Positions 1 through 9,300 of a stretch of DNA of 64,000 nucleotides are shown here, piece after piece; the stretch's first letter is position 1, and every line of letters begins with the position of its first letter. The DNA comes from Pseudoduganella namucuonensis. GTDB lineage: Bacteria > Pseudomonadota > Gammaproteobacteria > Burkholderiales > Burkholderiaceae_D. The DNA is taken from positions 186,001 through 250,000 of the forward strand of contig NZ_FPBO01000003.1 of the NCBI RefSeq assembly GCF_900116645.1, given 5' to 3'. The translations under genes and the position numbers were made by a program. Under the pieces are notes generated by a model. That model saw only the letters and a list, made by a program, of their open reading frames with translations, ran no database searches and was not told the origin of the DNA.

Positions 1-1749
1 CATGGCGCGCATCACGCCCGGCAACAGGCCGGAGGACAGCGGCGGCGTGAGCCAGCGGCCGTCCAGCCGCACGAACACGCTGCTGCGGCCGCCCTCGGTC
101 AGTTCGCCGCGCTCGTTGAAGAACAGCGTGTCGAACGCGCCCCGCGCCTCGGCGGCGCGCCAGGCGGCGTCGTAGCGGGTGCGGATGGTGGTCTTGTGGC
201 GCAGGAACAGCTCGTCCGCGCTGGTGGCGTCCGCGGCCAGCAGCGCGCGCACCGGCTCGGCGAGCGGCGCCAGCGCGCCCTGCTGCGCCGAGTAGGCGCC
301 GGCCTGGTTCAGGGCCAGGCGCAGGCGCGTGGGAGTGGCCGGCGCCATCGCCGCGACGGCCAGGGCGACGTGGGCGCGCGCCGCCGCCTCGTCGTGGGCG
401 TAGCCGAAGTAGCGCGCGGACGCGGCCAGCCGCGCGAGATGGCGCTCCAGGTGGCGCACGCCGTCCTCGCGGGTGGCGTACATGGTTTCGAACAGCTCGA
501 AGTCGTTGGACAGGCCGGTGAGGAAGCGCGCCTTCAGCGCGCATTCGGCGTATTCGTCCCGCGGGTCGCTGTCGTGGACGATGCCGGCGCCCACGCCCAT
601 CTCGCCCCGGCGCACGCCGCCGCGCGGCGGCCGCAGGGCCAGCGTGCGGATGGGGACGGACATGCAGAAGTCGCCGATGGCCTCGCCCTCCGCCGGCGGG
701 TCGAACCAGCCGATGGCGCCCGTGTACAGGCCGCGCGGCGCCGGTTCCAGTTCGGCGATGATTTCCATGGTGCGGCGCTTGGGCGCGCCGGTGATGGAGC
801 CGCAGGGATAGAGCGCGTGGAAGATGCCGGCCAGCGTGACGTCCGGACGCAGCCTGGCGCGCACGGTGGAAGTCATCTGCAGCACGCTGCTGTAGCGCCG
901 CACCTCGAACAGCGCCGGCACCTCCACGCTGCCGGTGCGCGCGACGCGGCCGATGTCGTTGCGCAGCAGGTCCACGATCATCAGGTTTTCCGCGCGGTTC
1001 TTGGGGTCCGCCGCCAGCGCGGCGGCGCGGCGCTGGTTTTCGGCCTCCTCGCCGGCGGCGGCGGCGGGGGCGGTGCCCTTCATCGGGCGCGCGGTCAGCT
1101 CGCCGCCCGCGTGGCGCACGAACAGCTCGGGCGACAGCGACAGCACGCCGCCGCCGTCGTCCAGCGCGACCAGCGCGCCGTACGGCACCGGCTGGCGCGC
1201 GCGCAGGCGCCGGTACAGCGCGGGCAGGGAGCCGAAGGCGTCGAAGCGCAGGCGGTAGGTGTAGTTGACCTGGTAGGTGTCGCCGGCGGCGATGTAGTCG
1301 CGGATGCGCCGGATGGCGTCCGTGAACGTGGCCTCGTCGACATTCGCGCGCACGGCGGCGATGCCGGCCGGGGCGTCGTCCCCGGCCCCAGCGCGCGCCG
1401 CCAGCCAGGCGGCCACCTGGTCATGGGACAGGATGTCGCGGCGATCGAAGATCAGCACCTGGGCCAGCGGCGGGGCGTCGGCTTCCGCGTCCGCGTCCGC
1501 GTCGCCGTCCGCGTCGCTGTGCGCGCGCGGCGGCAAGCCCACGATGTGCGCGCCCAGCTCGTAGCCGCACAGCGCGACGGCGAACCGGCCGCGCGCCAGC
1601 GCCGCCTGCATTTGCTCCAGCACCCGTGTCCATCCCGCCAGGTCGTGGCAGCGCAGGGTGGCGGCGTGGCCCGTGTACAGGCGCGAGCGGGAGGCCGCCC
1701 GGCCGTCCGGGCTGGCGTCGTCCAGCAGGGCGTAACAGCGGTCGCTCAT
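1..1749 (-). CDS. pabB: aminodeoxychorismate synthase component I fused to 4-amino-4-deoxychorismate lyase, partial (runs off left edge)
   Basis: This gene should make the p-aminobenzoate precursor of folate: the PabB half aminates chorismate and the PabC half eliminates pyruvate. The 583 codons present read from ATG at 1749 without a stop. The chorismate-binding half shows PMKGT with Lys224; that Lys is typical of aminodeoxychorismate synthase, whereas anthranilate synthase has Ala there. It also shows MIVDLLRND and GSITGAPK. From about residue 410 a class IV aminotransferase fold begins (FELFETMYATREDG). It has a candidate PLP lysine, Lys519 (LFLRHKTTIRTRYD), and ends in view with LTEGGRSSVFV and SGLLPGVMRAM. 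Only the last tens of residues should be missing. The start lies one base after the slmA stop, so the two are probably translationally coupled. The glutaminase subunit PabA is not in the window. The fusion reading is firm because both domains share one uninterrupted frame. Confidence 0.93.
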   Translation of the reverse strand, partial: MSDRCYALLDDASPDGRAASRSRLYTGHAATLRCHDLAGWTRVLEQMQAALARGRFAVALCGYELGAHIVGLPPRAHSDADGDADADAEADAPPLAQVLIFDRRDILSHDQVAAWLAARAGAGDDAPAGIAAVRANVDEATFTDAIRRIRDYIAAGDTYQVNYTYRLRFDAFGSLPALYRRLRARQPVPYGALVALDDGGGVLSLSPELFVRHAGGELTARPMKGTAPAAAAGEEAENQRRAAALAADPKNRAENLMIVDLLRNDIGRVARTGSVEVPALFEVRRYSSVLQMTSTVRARLRPDVTLAGIFHALYPCGSITGAPKRRTMEIIAELEPAPRGLYTGAIGWFDPPAEGEAIGDFCMSVPIRTLALRPPRGGVRRGEMGVGAGIVHDSDPRDEYAECALKARFLTGLSNDFELFETMYATREDGVRHLERHLARLAASARYFGYAHDEAAARAHVALAVAAMAPATPTRLRLALNQAGAYSAQQGALAPLAEPVRALLAADATSADELFLRHKTTIRTRYDAAWRAAEARGAFDTLFFNERGELTEGGRSSVFVRLDGRWLTPPLSSGLLPGVMRAM

Positions 1750-1750
1750 G

Positions 1751-2326
1751 TCAGTTCAGCAGCATGGCGATCTGCAGGGCGGCGTCCTGCGCGGGATTGA
1801 GTTTGAAGCCGCTCTTGGCGTAGCGGTGCCAGCGTCCCAGCACGAAAGCGAGCAGCATGGCGGCGCGCGCGGCCACGTCGTCCTCGTGGCCGTGGCCCTC
1901 GGTGGCGGCCAGGCGCAGCGACTGCTTCAGCGCCAGTTCCACGCGGTCGTGCAGCTGGTTCATGCGCGATTGCAGGCGCTCGTCCTCGTTCACCAGCGCG
2001 TCGCCGATCAGCACCCGCGTCATGCCCGGATTGCTGGCCGCGAAATGCAGCAGCATGTTCAGCATGTCGCGCACCTGCGCCAGCCCGGCCGGCTGCTTGT
2101 CGGTGATCTGGTTGATCACGCCGAACACGCTGGACTCGATGAATTCGATCAGGCCCTCGAACATCTGGGCCTTGCTGGCGAAATGGCGGTACAGCGCCGC
2201 CTCGGAGAACGCGAGCTTGCGCGCCAGCGCGGCGGTGGTGATCTTGTCGCCTTTGGGCTGCTCCAGCATTTCCGCCAGCGCGACCAGGATCTGTTGCCTG
2301 CGCTGGCCAGGCAGTGTGCTTGCCAT
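1751..2326 (-). CDS. slmA: nucleoid occlusion factor SlmA (TetR family)
   Basis: SlmA is a DNA-binding division inhibitor that keeps FtsZ from assembling over the nucleoid. The 191-residue protein has the TetR-type helix-turn-helix near residues 29-56 (ITTAALARKLAFSEAALYRHF), followed by the SlmA-like segment AQMFEGLIEFIESSVFGVI. I chose the ATG at 2326 (MASTLPGQRRQQI), which matches the family length; the frame stays open upstream, but an earlier start would add an unrelated 31-residue tail. It lies 29 bases after the nucleotidase gene and one base before pabB, so the three probably form one transcript. minCDE, the other placement system for the division septum, is at 51.4-53.3 kb. Confidence 0.9.
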   Translation of the reverse strand: MASTLPGQRRQQILVALAEMLEQPKGDKITTAALARKLAFSEAALYRHFASKAQMFEGLIEFIESSVFGVINQITDKQPAGLAQVRDMLNMLLHFAASNPGMTRVLIGDALVNEDERLQSRMNQLHDRVELALKQSLRLAATEGHGHEDDVAARAAMLLAFVLGRWHRYAKSGFKLNPAQDAALQIAMLLN

Positions 2327-2355
2327 GATGTAGGTTATGTCTAAAAGATAAGGTT

Positions 2356-3081
2356 TTATCGCAGCCGGGACAGGCGCGCCGGCAGGTGCCGCACAGATTT
2401 TACTTTGACATCGACCCAAGCGGGGCGATTAAGTCTTTTCGGCAGATGCGCCATGGCGATCGGATCGGCCGCCGTCAGGTATTGCGTGACCCAGGCCGTG
2501 CGCATGCCCAGCTGGCGCGCCGCGCGCAGGTTGGCCAGCGTGTCCTCCACCAGGATGCAGCGGCGCGGCGTCAGGCGCTGGCTGCGCATCAGCTTGCGCA
2601 GCATCAGGCGCGAGGGCTTGGGCCGCAACTGGCGGTGCACGTGCATGGACTCGATCGCCACGTGGTGCGAGAAGTGGCGGTGCAGGCCCAGGTGGCGCAG
2701 CACCTCGCGCGAATAGCGCCGCGGCGCGTTGGTCAGCAGCACCTTGCGGCCGGGCAGGGCGCGCAGCAGCCGCTTCAGGCCCCTCTCGGCGCGCACCATG
2801 CCGCCCAGGCCGGGCATGTCGTGCGTCTCGCGCAGGAAGTGGTCGGAGCGCACGCCGTGGTGCTTCACCAGGCCGAGCATGGTGGCGCCGTAGCGCGTCC
2901 AGTACAGCTTGCGCGCGGCGTTCACCACCTCGTCGCTGGCCGGCGTGACGCCGTCGCCCAGTACCCGCGCGATGTAGGTGTTCATCCTGGCGGTGATGGC
3001 GGGGAAGATCGCGTGCGAGGCGTTGTGCAGCGTGTTGTCGAGGTCGAACAGCCAGACGGGTGCGGAAGGTTTAATATGCAT
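2356..3081 (-). CDS. HAD-family pyrimidine 5'-nucleotidase
   Basis: This is a predicted cytoplasmic phosphatase of the haloacid dehalogenase superfamily, in the pyrimidine 5'-nucleotidase (Sdt1-like) group, 241 residues. Motif I is FDLDNTLHNAS with nucleophile Asp13 and Asp15. Motif II is VLLTNAPRRYS. The Lys motif is in QLRPKPSRLM, and motif III is LVEDTLANLRAAR. The start is ATG at 3081 (MHIKPSAPVWLFDLDNT). The frame is open further upstream, but that part is antisense to the divergent TraB/GumN gene and is rejected. Its neighbour slmA follows after 29 bases. Substrate specificity cannot be read from the sequence. Confidence 0.85.
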   Translation of the reverse strand: MHIKPSAPVWLFDLDNTLHNASHAIFPAITARMNTYIARVLGDGVTPASDEVVNAARKLYWTRYGATMLGLVKHHGVRSDHFLRETHDMPGLGGMVRAERGLKRLLRALPGRKVLLTNAPRRYSREVLRHLGLHRHFSHHVAIESMHVHRQLRPKPSRLMLRKLMRSQRLTPRRCILVEDTLANLRAARQLGMRTAWVTQYLTAADPIAMAHLPKRLNRPAWVDVKVKSVRHLPARLSRLR

Positions 3082-3105
3082 ACGAGAGTATCCGCGAAGG
3101 AAAAC

Positions 3106-4026
3106 ATGCGACGCCAGATTATAGTGATGTTTTGCAGTCTGCTCCTGCTGGCGTTCGCGCCGGCCGGCGCCAACGAAGCGCCGCCGCAATCCACCATCCC
3201 CAACCGGGGCGCCCTGTTCAAGCTGGAACAGGGCGGACACACAGCTTACCTGTTCGGCACCATCCATGTCGGCGCGGCCGATTTCTATCCGCTGGAGCCG
3301 CGCGTGACGCAGGCCTTGCGCGCCTCCACCGCGCTGGCGCTGGAGGTCGACCCGCTGGGCGACCAGGGCAAGATCGCCAGGGCCGTGCGCGAGCACGGCA
3401 TGTACCAGAACGGGCGCGGGCCGGCGTCGGCCGAGCTGTCGCCGCCCTTCCGTCCGCGGCTGGAAAAACTGCTGCGCCGCTACGCCATCCCGGACGAGGC
3501 GGTGGCCATGATGAAGCCGTGGATGCTGGCCACCATGCTGACGGTGAGCGAGTTCGCGGCCCAGGGCTACGAGCCGGCGCTGGCGGTGGACGTGTGGCTG
3601 TCGCGCCAGGCCAGGGAACGCAAGCTGCGCGTGGTGGAGCTGGAATCGGTGGCGGGCCAGATGGCGCTGTTCAACCGCATGAGCCTTGGCGACCAGGCGC
3701 GCTTCCTGGAGGAGGGCATCGCCGCCATCGAGGACCAGGAACAGGCGGAGCAGGCGCGCGAGATCGCCCAGGCCTGGCGCAACGCGGACGTGGCGGCGCT
3801 GGACGCGCTGGCGCTCAAGGCGCAGCAGGACGACACGTTTTCAGGCAGGTTTGTGCGGGAGGTGTTGCTGGAACAGCGCAATCCGGGGCTGGCGGATGGC
3901 ATCGCGAAGCTGCTGGCGAACGAAAAGCACAGTATCGCCGCGATCGGCATCTTGCATCTGGTCGGAAAAGGGAGTGTGCCGGAGTTGCTGCGTCGGCGGG
4001 GAGTGCTGGTGGAGCGGATCTACTAG
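3106..4026 (+). CDS. TraB/GumN family protein, exported
   Basis: This is a 306-residue member of the TraB/GumN (PF01963) family, whose biochemical role in bacteria is unclear; related folds suggest a metal-dependent protease-like activity. The N-terminus MRRQIIVMFCSLLLLAFAPAGA is a signal peptide with likely cleavage near residue 22. The family signature LFGTIHVGAADFYPL follows near residue 50. The C-terminus has the second conserved segment, SIAAIGILHLVGKGSVPELL. I chose ATG at 3106 because GAAGGA lies just upstream and it begins directly with the signal peptide; an in-frame ATG at 3077 would overlap the divergent nucleotidase start. It is read alone, divergent from the nucleotidase. Confidence 0.82.
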   Translation: MRRQIIVMFCSLLLLAFAPAGANEAPPQSTIPNRGALFKLEQGGHTAYLFGTIHVGAADFYPLEPRVTQALRASTALALEVDPLGDQGKIARAVREHGMYQNGRGPASAELSPPFRPRLEKLLRRYAIPDEAVAMMKPWMLATMLTVSEFAAQGYEPALAVDVWLSRQARERKLRVVELESVAGQMALFNRMSLGDQARFLEEGIAAIEDQEQAEQAREIAQAWRNADVAALDALALKAQQDDTFSGRFVREVLLEQRNPGLADGIAKLLANEKHSIAAIGILHLVGKGSVPELLRRRGVLVERIY

Positions 4027-4030
4027 CTGG

Positions 4031-4110
4031 GGAAAATCACCAGGGCTAGGCGTAGCGCCGAAGGCAGTACGCTGTACGGCGAGGCGCTACAACGACGCCA
4101 TGGGGATTTT
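4031..4110. repeat. palindromic GC-rich intergenic element next to tRNA-Thr
   Basis: This roughly 80-base stretch between traB and tRNA-Thr folds back on itself. GTAGCGCC at 4052-4059 pairs exactly with GGCGCTAC at 4083-4090. An inner GTAC...GTAC lies around the loop, and an outer AAAATC at 4033-4038 matches GATTTT at 4105-4110. No coding frame is supported. The layout resembles dispersed palindromic repeats of Betaproteobacteria. It may correspond to the structured family listed in Rfam as Betaproteobacteria toxic small RNA, but I cannot confirm that by reading. It could also act as a terminator after traB. Confidence 0.5.
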
Positions 4111-4185
<75 letters not shown>

Positions 4186-4193
4186 ATCTTGAC

Positions 4194-4223
4194 TTGGCGG
4201 CTGTGGCTTTGCTTCGCCGCCAA
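4194..4223 (+). terminator. stem-loop followed by T-run between tRNA-Thr and argB
   Basis: TTGGCGGC at 4194-4201 pairs exactly with GCCGCCAA at 4216-4223 across a 14-base loop, and is followed on the plus strand by ATTTTTAG. This fits a rho-independent terminator for plus-strand read-through from traB. On the minus strand the stem lacks a T-run, so it need not separate argB from the tRNA. Confidence 0.5.
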
Positions 4224-4227
4224 ATTT

Positions 4228-5154
4228 TTAGTGAGACCGGATCATAGTGCCAAAAGCCTGTTCCGTCAAGACTTCCAGCAACAAAGAATGCTCGATGCGG
4301 CCGTCGATGATGTGCACCGTGTTCACGCCGGACTTGGCCGCGTCCAGCGCGGAGGAGATTTTCGGCAGCATGCCGCCGGAGATGGTGCCGTCGGCGAACA
4401 TCTCGTCGATCTCGCGCGCCGACAGGTCGGTCACCAGGTTGCCGTTCTTGTCCTGCACGCCGGCGATGTTGGTCATCATGATCAGCTTTTCGGCCTTCAG
4501 GATCTCCGCGATCTTGCCCGCCACCACGTCGGCGTTGATGTTGTAGGCCTGGCCGTCCTGGCCGAAGCCGATCGGCGAGATGATGGGGATGAAGGCGTCG
4601 TCCTGCAGCGCCTTCACCACCGCCGGGTTGATCGCGTCGATCTCGCCGACGAAGCCGATGTCCAGGAACTGGCCCGGGTTTTCGCGGTCCGGCATGGCCA
4701 TCTTGCGGGCGCGGATCAAGCCGCCGTCCTTGCCGGTCAGGCCCACCGCCTGGCCGCCGTAGTGGTTGATCAGCATCACGATGTCCTGCTGCACCTCGCC
4801 GCCCAGCACCCATTCCACCACTTCCATGGTTTCCTCGTCGGTGATGCGCATGCCCTGCACGAAGGTGCCCTGCTTGCCGATCTTCTTCAGCGCGTTGTCG
4901 ATCTGCGGACCGCCGCCGTGCACCACCACCGGATTCATGCCCACCAGTTTCAACAGGATCACATCGCGCGCGAAGCCGTGTTTCAGGCGCTCGTCGGTCA
5001 TCGCGTTGCCGCCGTATTTGATGACGATGGTCTTGCCATGGAAATTGCGGATGTAAGGCAGGGCCTCGGCCAGGATCTGGGCCTTGATCGCGGGGGAAAC
5101 GGCGGTCAGGTCGCCAGCGGGCACGTCCAGGTTCAGGGGGGTGAAGTGGGTCAT
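4228..5154 (-). CDS. argB: acetylglutamate kinase
   Basis: ArgB phosphorylates N-acetyl-L-glutamate with ATP, the second step of arginine synthesis, in the cytoplasm. The 308-residue protein has the amino-acid-kinase fold: the nucleotide loop [11 protein letters not shown] near residue 42, the substrate loop [14 protein letters not shown] near residue 80, and the C-terminal segment [18 protein letters not shown]. The length is usual for the longer, arginine-inhibitable type. The start at 5154 gives the family N-terminus ([15 protein letters not shown]). It is read alone, followed by tRNA-Thr. No ARG box was identified upstream. Confidence 0.95.
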   Translation of the reverse strand: MTHFTPLNLDVPAGDLTAVSPAIKAQILAEALPYIRNFHGKTIVIKYGGNAMTDERLKHGFARDVILLKLVGMNPVVVHGGGPQIDNALKKIGKQGTFVQGMRITDEETMEVVEWVLGGEVQQDIVMLINHYGGQAVGLTGKDGGLIRARKMAMPDRENPGQFLDIGFVGEIDAINPAVVKALQDDAFIPIISPIGFGQDGQAYNINADVVAGKIAEILKAEKLIMMTNIAGVQDKNGNLVTDLSAREIDEMFADGTISGGMLPKISSALDAAKSGVNTVHIIDGRIEHSLLLEVLTEQAFGTMIRSH

Positions 5155-5272
5155 GGCAGGTCCGGAAAAGATGGAGGTGGAATACTTGTTGGGCGCGATT
5201 TTACAGCGTTCAGTCCGAATTATAGGGCTTTTTCGGGTTGTCTTTTCCCGGACGTTCCGCTAGGCTGGCCGG

Positions 5273-5857
5273 ATGAGCGATCCCGACCTCGATCCCGCGA
5301 CACTGCACCGCCAGCTTGAAGCCATGCGGCCCCAGCTCGTCCGCTTCGCTTTGTTGCAACTGAGAAATGAAGCGCTGGCCGAGGACGCCGTGCAGGACAC
5401 CCTGATCGCCGTGCTGGAGCGGCCCGGGGGCTTCCAGGGCAAGTCCGCGCTGCGCACCTACGTGACCGGCATCCTCAAGTACAAAATCATCGACAACCTG
5501 CGCGCCGCCACCCGCGAGCGGCAGATCGACTGCGCCGAGGACCAGTCCGAGGACGACGCCATCGACGCGCTGTTCGCCGCCGACGGCCACACCGTCGAGA
5601 CGCCGCGCCAGTGGGGCGACCCGGACCGGACGCTGGAGCAGAAGGATTTCTTCAAGGTGCTGGAAGTGTGCCTGGAGAAGCTGCCGGCGAAATGCGCGCG
5701 CATTTTCATGATGCGCGAGTGGCTGGAACTGGAAACCGACGAAATCTGTAAGGAATTGGCGATCAGTTCGTCCAATGCATGGGTGCTGCTGTACCGCGCG
5801 CGCCTGCGGCTGCGGGAATGCCTGGACTTGAACTGGTTCGGCGCCCGCCAGGCATAG
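5273..5857 (+). CDS. ECF-like sigma-70 family RNA polymerase sigma factor
   Basis: This 194-residue protein is an alternative sigma factor of the extracytoplasmic-function type. Region 2 is seen as MRPQLVRFALLQLRN...AEDAVQDTLIAVLE (residues about 18-55), with the DNA-melting part KYKIIDNLRAATRERQ near residue 70. Region 4 is the C-terminal MMREWLELETDEICKELAISSSNAWVLLYRARLRLRECL. It resembles the proteobacterial subgroup that travels with a small zinc-finger anti-sigma factor (TIGR02943-like, from memory). That partner follows after 16 bases. The target promoter motif is unknown. It opens a same-strand run that continues to 10.5 kb. Confidence 0.88.
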   Translation: MSDPDLDPATLHRQLEAMRPQLVRFALLQLRNEALAEDAVQDTLIAVLERPGGFQGKSALRTYVTGILKYKIIDNLRAATRERQIDCAEDQSEDDAIDALFAADGHTVETPRQWGDPDRTLEQKDFFKVLEVCLEKLPAKCARIFMMREWLELETDEICKELAISSSNAWVLLYRARLRLRECLDLNWFGARQA

Positions 5858-5873
5858 ACGAGACGACCATATC

Positions 5874-6083
5874 ATGGAAAAAGACGGCCTGAAACCGACC
5901 TGCAGGGAAGTGCACCGCCTGGTCTCCGAGGGGATGGACCGCGACCTGACGATGGTGGAGCGCACCCGCATGCGGCTGCACCTGATGGTGTGCGCCGCCT
6001 GCACCCGCTTCGACAACCAGATGGACACCCTGCGCAAGGCCATGCGCGGCTTCCCGCTGGGCGGCGACGGGGACCAGCCATGA
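5874..6083 (+). CDS. small zinc-finger (zf-HC2) anti-sigma factor
   Basis: This is a 69-residue soluble protein with the zinc-binding anti-sigma signature His-x3-Cys-x2-Cys (HLMVCAACTRF), plus an upstream Cys and His (PTCREVHRL) that probably complete the site. No membrane segment is present, so it would hold the preceding sigma factor in the cytoplasm. Release by a redox or thiol signal is possible, as for other ZAS proteins, but this is inference. Its stop overlaps the start of the next gene (ATGA at 6080-6083), which suggests coupled synthesis. Confidence 0.85.
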   Translation: MEKDGLKPTCREVHRLVSEGMDRDLTMVERTRMRLHLMVCAACTRFDNQMDTLRKAMRGFPLGGDGDQP

Positions 6084-6292
6084 GCGTGTGCAAGCGCTGC
6101 GGCGCGGAGTTCAGCTGCGCGATGGCCGACGGCGGCGACGGCGGCCCGTGCTGGTGCACGGCGATGCCGCCGGCGGTCCCGGTGCCCGCCGCCGACACCG
6201 ACGTCAGCTGCTGGTGCCCGGCCTGCCTCAAGCTGCACATCGAAAATAAAAGGCGCGGCGGCGAAGCCGACCCCGCCGCCAAGCATCAGTAA
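6080..6292 (+). CDS. cysteine-rich CWC family protein
   Basis: This is a 70-residue cysteine-rich protein matching the Cys_rich_CWC family: CKRCGAEFSCAM, then GGPCWCTAMP, then VSCWCPACLKLH. It has eight cysteines in total, and the paired Cys motifs suggest a metal or Fe-S/zinc site. It starts at ATG 6080, overlapping the anti-sigma stop by four bases, so the two are almost certainly made together. Members are usually annotated as hypothetical. Placement in a sigma/anti-sigma operon hints at metal or redox sensing, but nothing more can be shown. Confidence 0.78.
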   Translation: MSVCKRCGAEFSCAMADGGDGGPCWCTAMPPAVPVPAADTDVSCWCPACLKLHIENKRRGGEADPAAKHQ

Positions 6293-6318
6293 TCATAAGT
6301 AATCAAGAAAGCAATCCC

Positions 6319-9300
6319 ATGCGCTTCCGGGACGTCCGCATCAGTGTCCGCATCAACGCCGGCTACGCCATCCTGATCCTGCTGATGATGGGTGTGATCC
6401 TGGTGGGCGTGAGCCGCATCTACGCGATCCGCGCCGAAACCGATCATATCCTGGGTCAGGACTGGGCCGCGGCCGACGCCATCAACAGCATCGACACCCA
6501 GTCGCGCGAGGCCGCCACCAGCATCGTCACGCTGATCATCCAGAAAAAGCTCGAGCACCGGGTCGACAGCTACGCCCGCATCGACAGCATCAAGCTCAAT
6601 ATCGACCGCGAACTGGAGCGCCTGGCGGAACTGGACGCCACCGACGAGGCGCGCCGGCTGATCGAAAAGATCAAGGAGGCGCGCGCGGCCTACTACGAGA
6701 CCTTCATCGACGTGGCCGACATGGTGGAGGCGGACGACCGAGAGGCCGCCGAGGCGCGCATGAACCAGCTGTCCTTGCCGGCGCTGAACGTCCTGCTGGG
6801 CCATATCCGCGAGCTGGACCAGCTGCAGCAGCGCCAGGTGATGGCCAGCGCGGACCGCGCCCGCGCCGACATCAACTCCTCGCTGATGGCGATGTCGCTG
6901 TTCGGCCTGGCGGCGGTGGTGGTGGCGCTGGCCTTCGCCTACTCCGCGCGCGCCATCACCCGGCCGCTGGACGAGGCCATCGCCATCGCCACCCGCGTCG
7001 CCAAGGGCGACCTCAGTTCCGTCATCGAGGTCACCTCCAGGGACGAGACGGGCGAATTGCTGCGGGCCTTGAAGGACATGACGGTGAGCCTGGCGGCCGA
7101 ACAGGCGCTGCGCCAGGCGGTGATGGTGGCCGAGGACGCGACCAAGATGAAGTCCGACTTCCTGGCCAATATGTCGCACGAGATCCGCACGCCGATGAAC
7201 GGCATCATCGGCATGACGCACCTGGCGCTGCAGACCGACCTCACGCCCAGGCAGCGCAACTACCTGGAGAAAGTGGAGTCGGCCGCGCGCCACCTGCTGG
7301 GCATCATCAACGACATCCTGGACTTCTCCAAGATCGAGGCCGGCAAGATGGCCTTCGAGCGCATCGACTTCCACCTGGAGGACGTGATGGCGCAGATCGC
7401 CGACCTGTCCGTGATGCGCGCGCAGGACAAGGGCCTGGAACTGCTGTTCGACATCGGCCCGGGCGTGCCCGGCGCGCTGGTGGGCGATCCGCTGCGCTTC
7501 GGCCAGGTGCTGATCAATCTCACCAACAACGCCATCAAGTTCACGGAGAAGGGCGAGATCGTCGTCACCATCCGCCTGCTGGAGCGCGACGCCGACGGCG
7601 TGCGCCTGCGGGTGGACGTGCGCGACACAGGCGTCGGCCTCACGGCGGCGCAGCGCGCCCGCCTGTTCCAGGCCTTCACCCAGGCCGACACTTCCACCAC
7701 GCGCCACCACGGCGGCACCGGCCTGGGGCTCACCATCAGCAAGCGGCTGGTGGAAATGATGGATGGCGAGATCGGGCTGGAAAGCCAGCCCGGCGTGGGC
7801 AGCGATTTCTGGTTCACCGCGAAATTCGGCGTGGCCGACGGCGCGCGCGAGGAGATGGCGGCGGACGCCGACATCTCCGGCGTCCGCGTGCTGGTGGTGG
7901 ACGACAACCTGACGGCGCGCGAAATCTTCGGCGGCATGCTGGCCTCGCTGAAGTTCGACGCCGCGACGGTGGACGGCGCCGCCGCGGCGCTGCAGGCGCT
8001 GGCGCGGGCGCGCGCCGAGGGCCGCCCCTTCGGGCTGGCGCTGGTGGACTGGCAAATGCCGGGCATGAACGGCGTCGAACTGCTGCGGGCGCTGCGCGCG
8101 CAGGCCGCGGAGGCCGGGGCGGAGGCGCCGCGCGTCATCATGGTCACCGCCTATAACCGCGACGCGCTGCTGGACGAGGTGCGGGAGCTGGCCGTCGACG
8201 GCATGCTGAACAAACCGGTCAGCGCGTCCACGCTGCTGGACGCGATCTCTTCGGCCTACGGCAAGCAATTCACCGGCTGCCGCAAGACGCGCCGCGACGC
8301 CGACTACCAGTCCGCCGCGCGGGCGGTGCGCGGCGCCTGGCTGCTGCTGGTGGAGGACAACGAGGTGAACCAGGAGGTGGCGCAGCAGCTGCTGGGCGAC
8401 GCCGGTGTGCGGGTGGACGTCGCCAGCAACGGCGCCATGGCGCTGGCCAAAATCGCCGTCAACGACTACGACGGCGTGCTGATGGATTGCCAGATGCCGG
8501 TGATGGACGGCTACGACGCCACCCGCAAGCTGCGCGAAAACCCGCGCTTCTCGGAGCTGCCCGTGATCGCGATGACGGCCAACGCCATGGTGGGGGACAA
8601 GGAGAAGTGCCTGGAGGCGGGCATGAACGACTTCATCGCCAAGCCCATCGAAGTGGCGCAGCTGTTCACGACGCTGGCGCGCTGGATCAAGGTGCGCGAT
8701 CCGCAGCGGGTGGCCGAGGCGCCGCCGCCGCCGGCGCGGGACACGCTGCCGCCGATACCGGGCTTGAAAATGGAGGCCGCGCTGCGGCGCGTGGGCGGCA
8801 ACGTGAAGCTGATGCGCAAGCTGCTGGGGCGCTTCGTCGAAACCCAGATGGACGTGATGGACCGCATCGCCGCCGCCATCGACGACAACGACCTGGTGGC
8901 CGCCACGCGCGAGGCCCACACCTGCAAGGGCCTGGCCGGCAATATCGGCGCCAGCGGCGTGGCCGACAGCGCCGCGCGGCTGGAGTACATGCTGGGCCAC
9001 GGCGTGGAGGCGGGGCGCGACGAGGCCATCGCCGCGCTGGCGCTGGAACTGCGGGAAGTGATCGGCGTGATCGTGGCCGCCATCGGCCGTGGCGAGGGCG
9101 CGGCGGGAACGCATGGCGCGCAGCCGCCGGACCTCGACGCGCTCGCCGCCGCCATGCGCGAACTGGCGCAACTGCTGGCGCAGGACGACTCGGCGGCCGC
9201 CAAGCTGGCCGACGCCATGTGCGCGCGCTTGCACGCGGCCGGCCAGGGCGAGCATGGCCGCCAACTCAAACGCCAGATTGCGCAGTATGATTTCGAAGGC

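Noticed and set aside
1446..1530. Tandem GCGTCCGC-like words within pabB
   Set aside because: They are short, imperfect and confined to a GC-rich Asp/Ala coding stretch; no sign of a separate element.
6286..9264. Open frame of 992 codons on the minus strand
   Set aside because: It mirrors the hybrid kinase gene, whose domains and catalytic residues are clear; the antisense product shows no motif.
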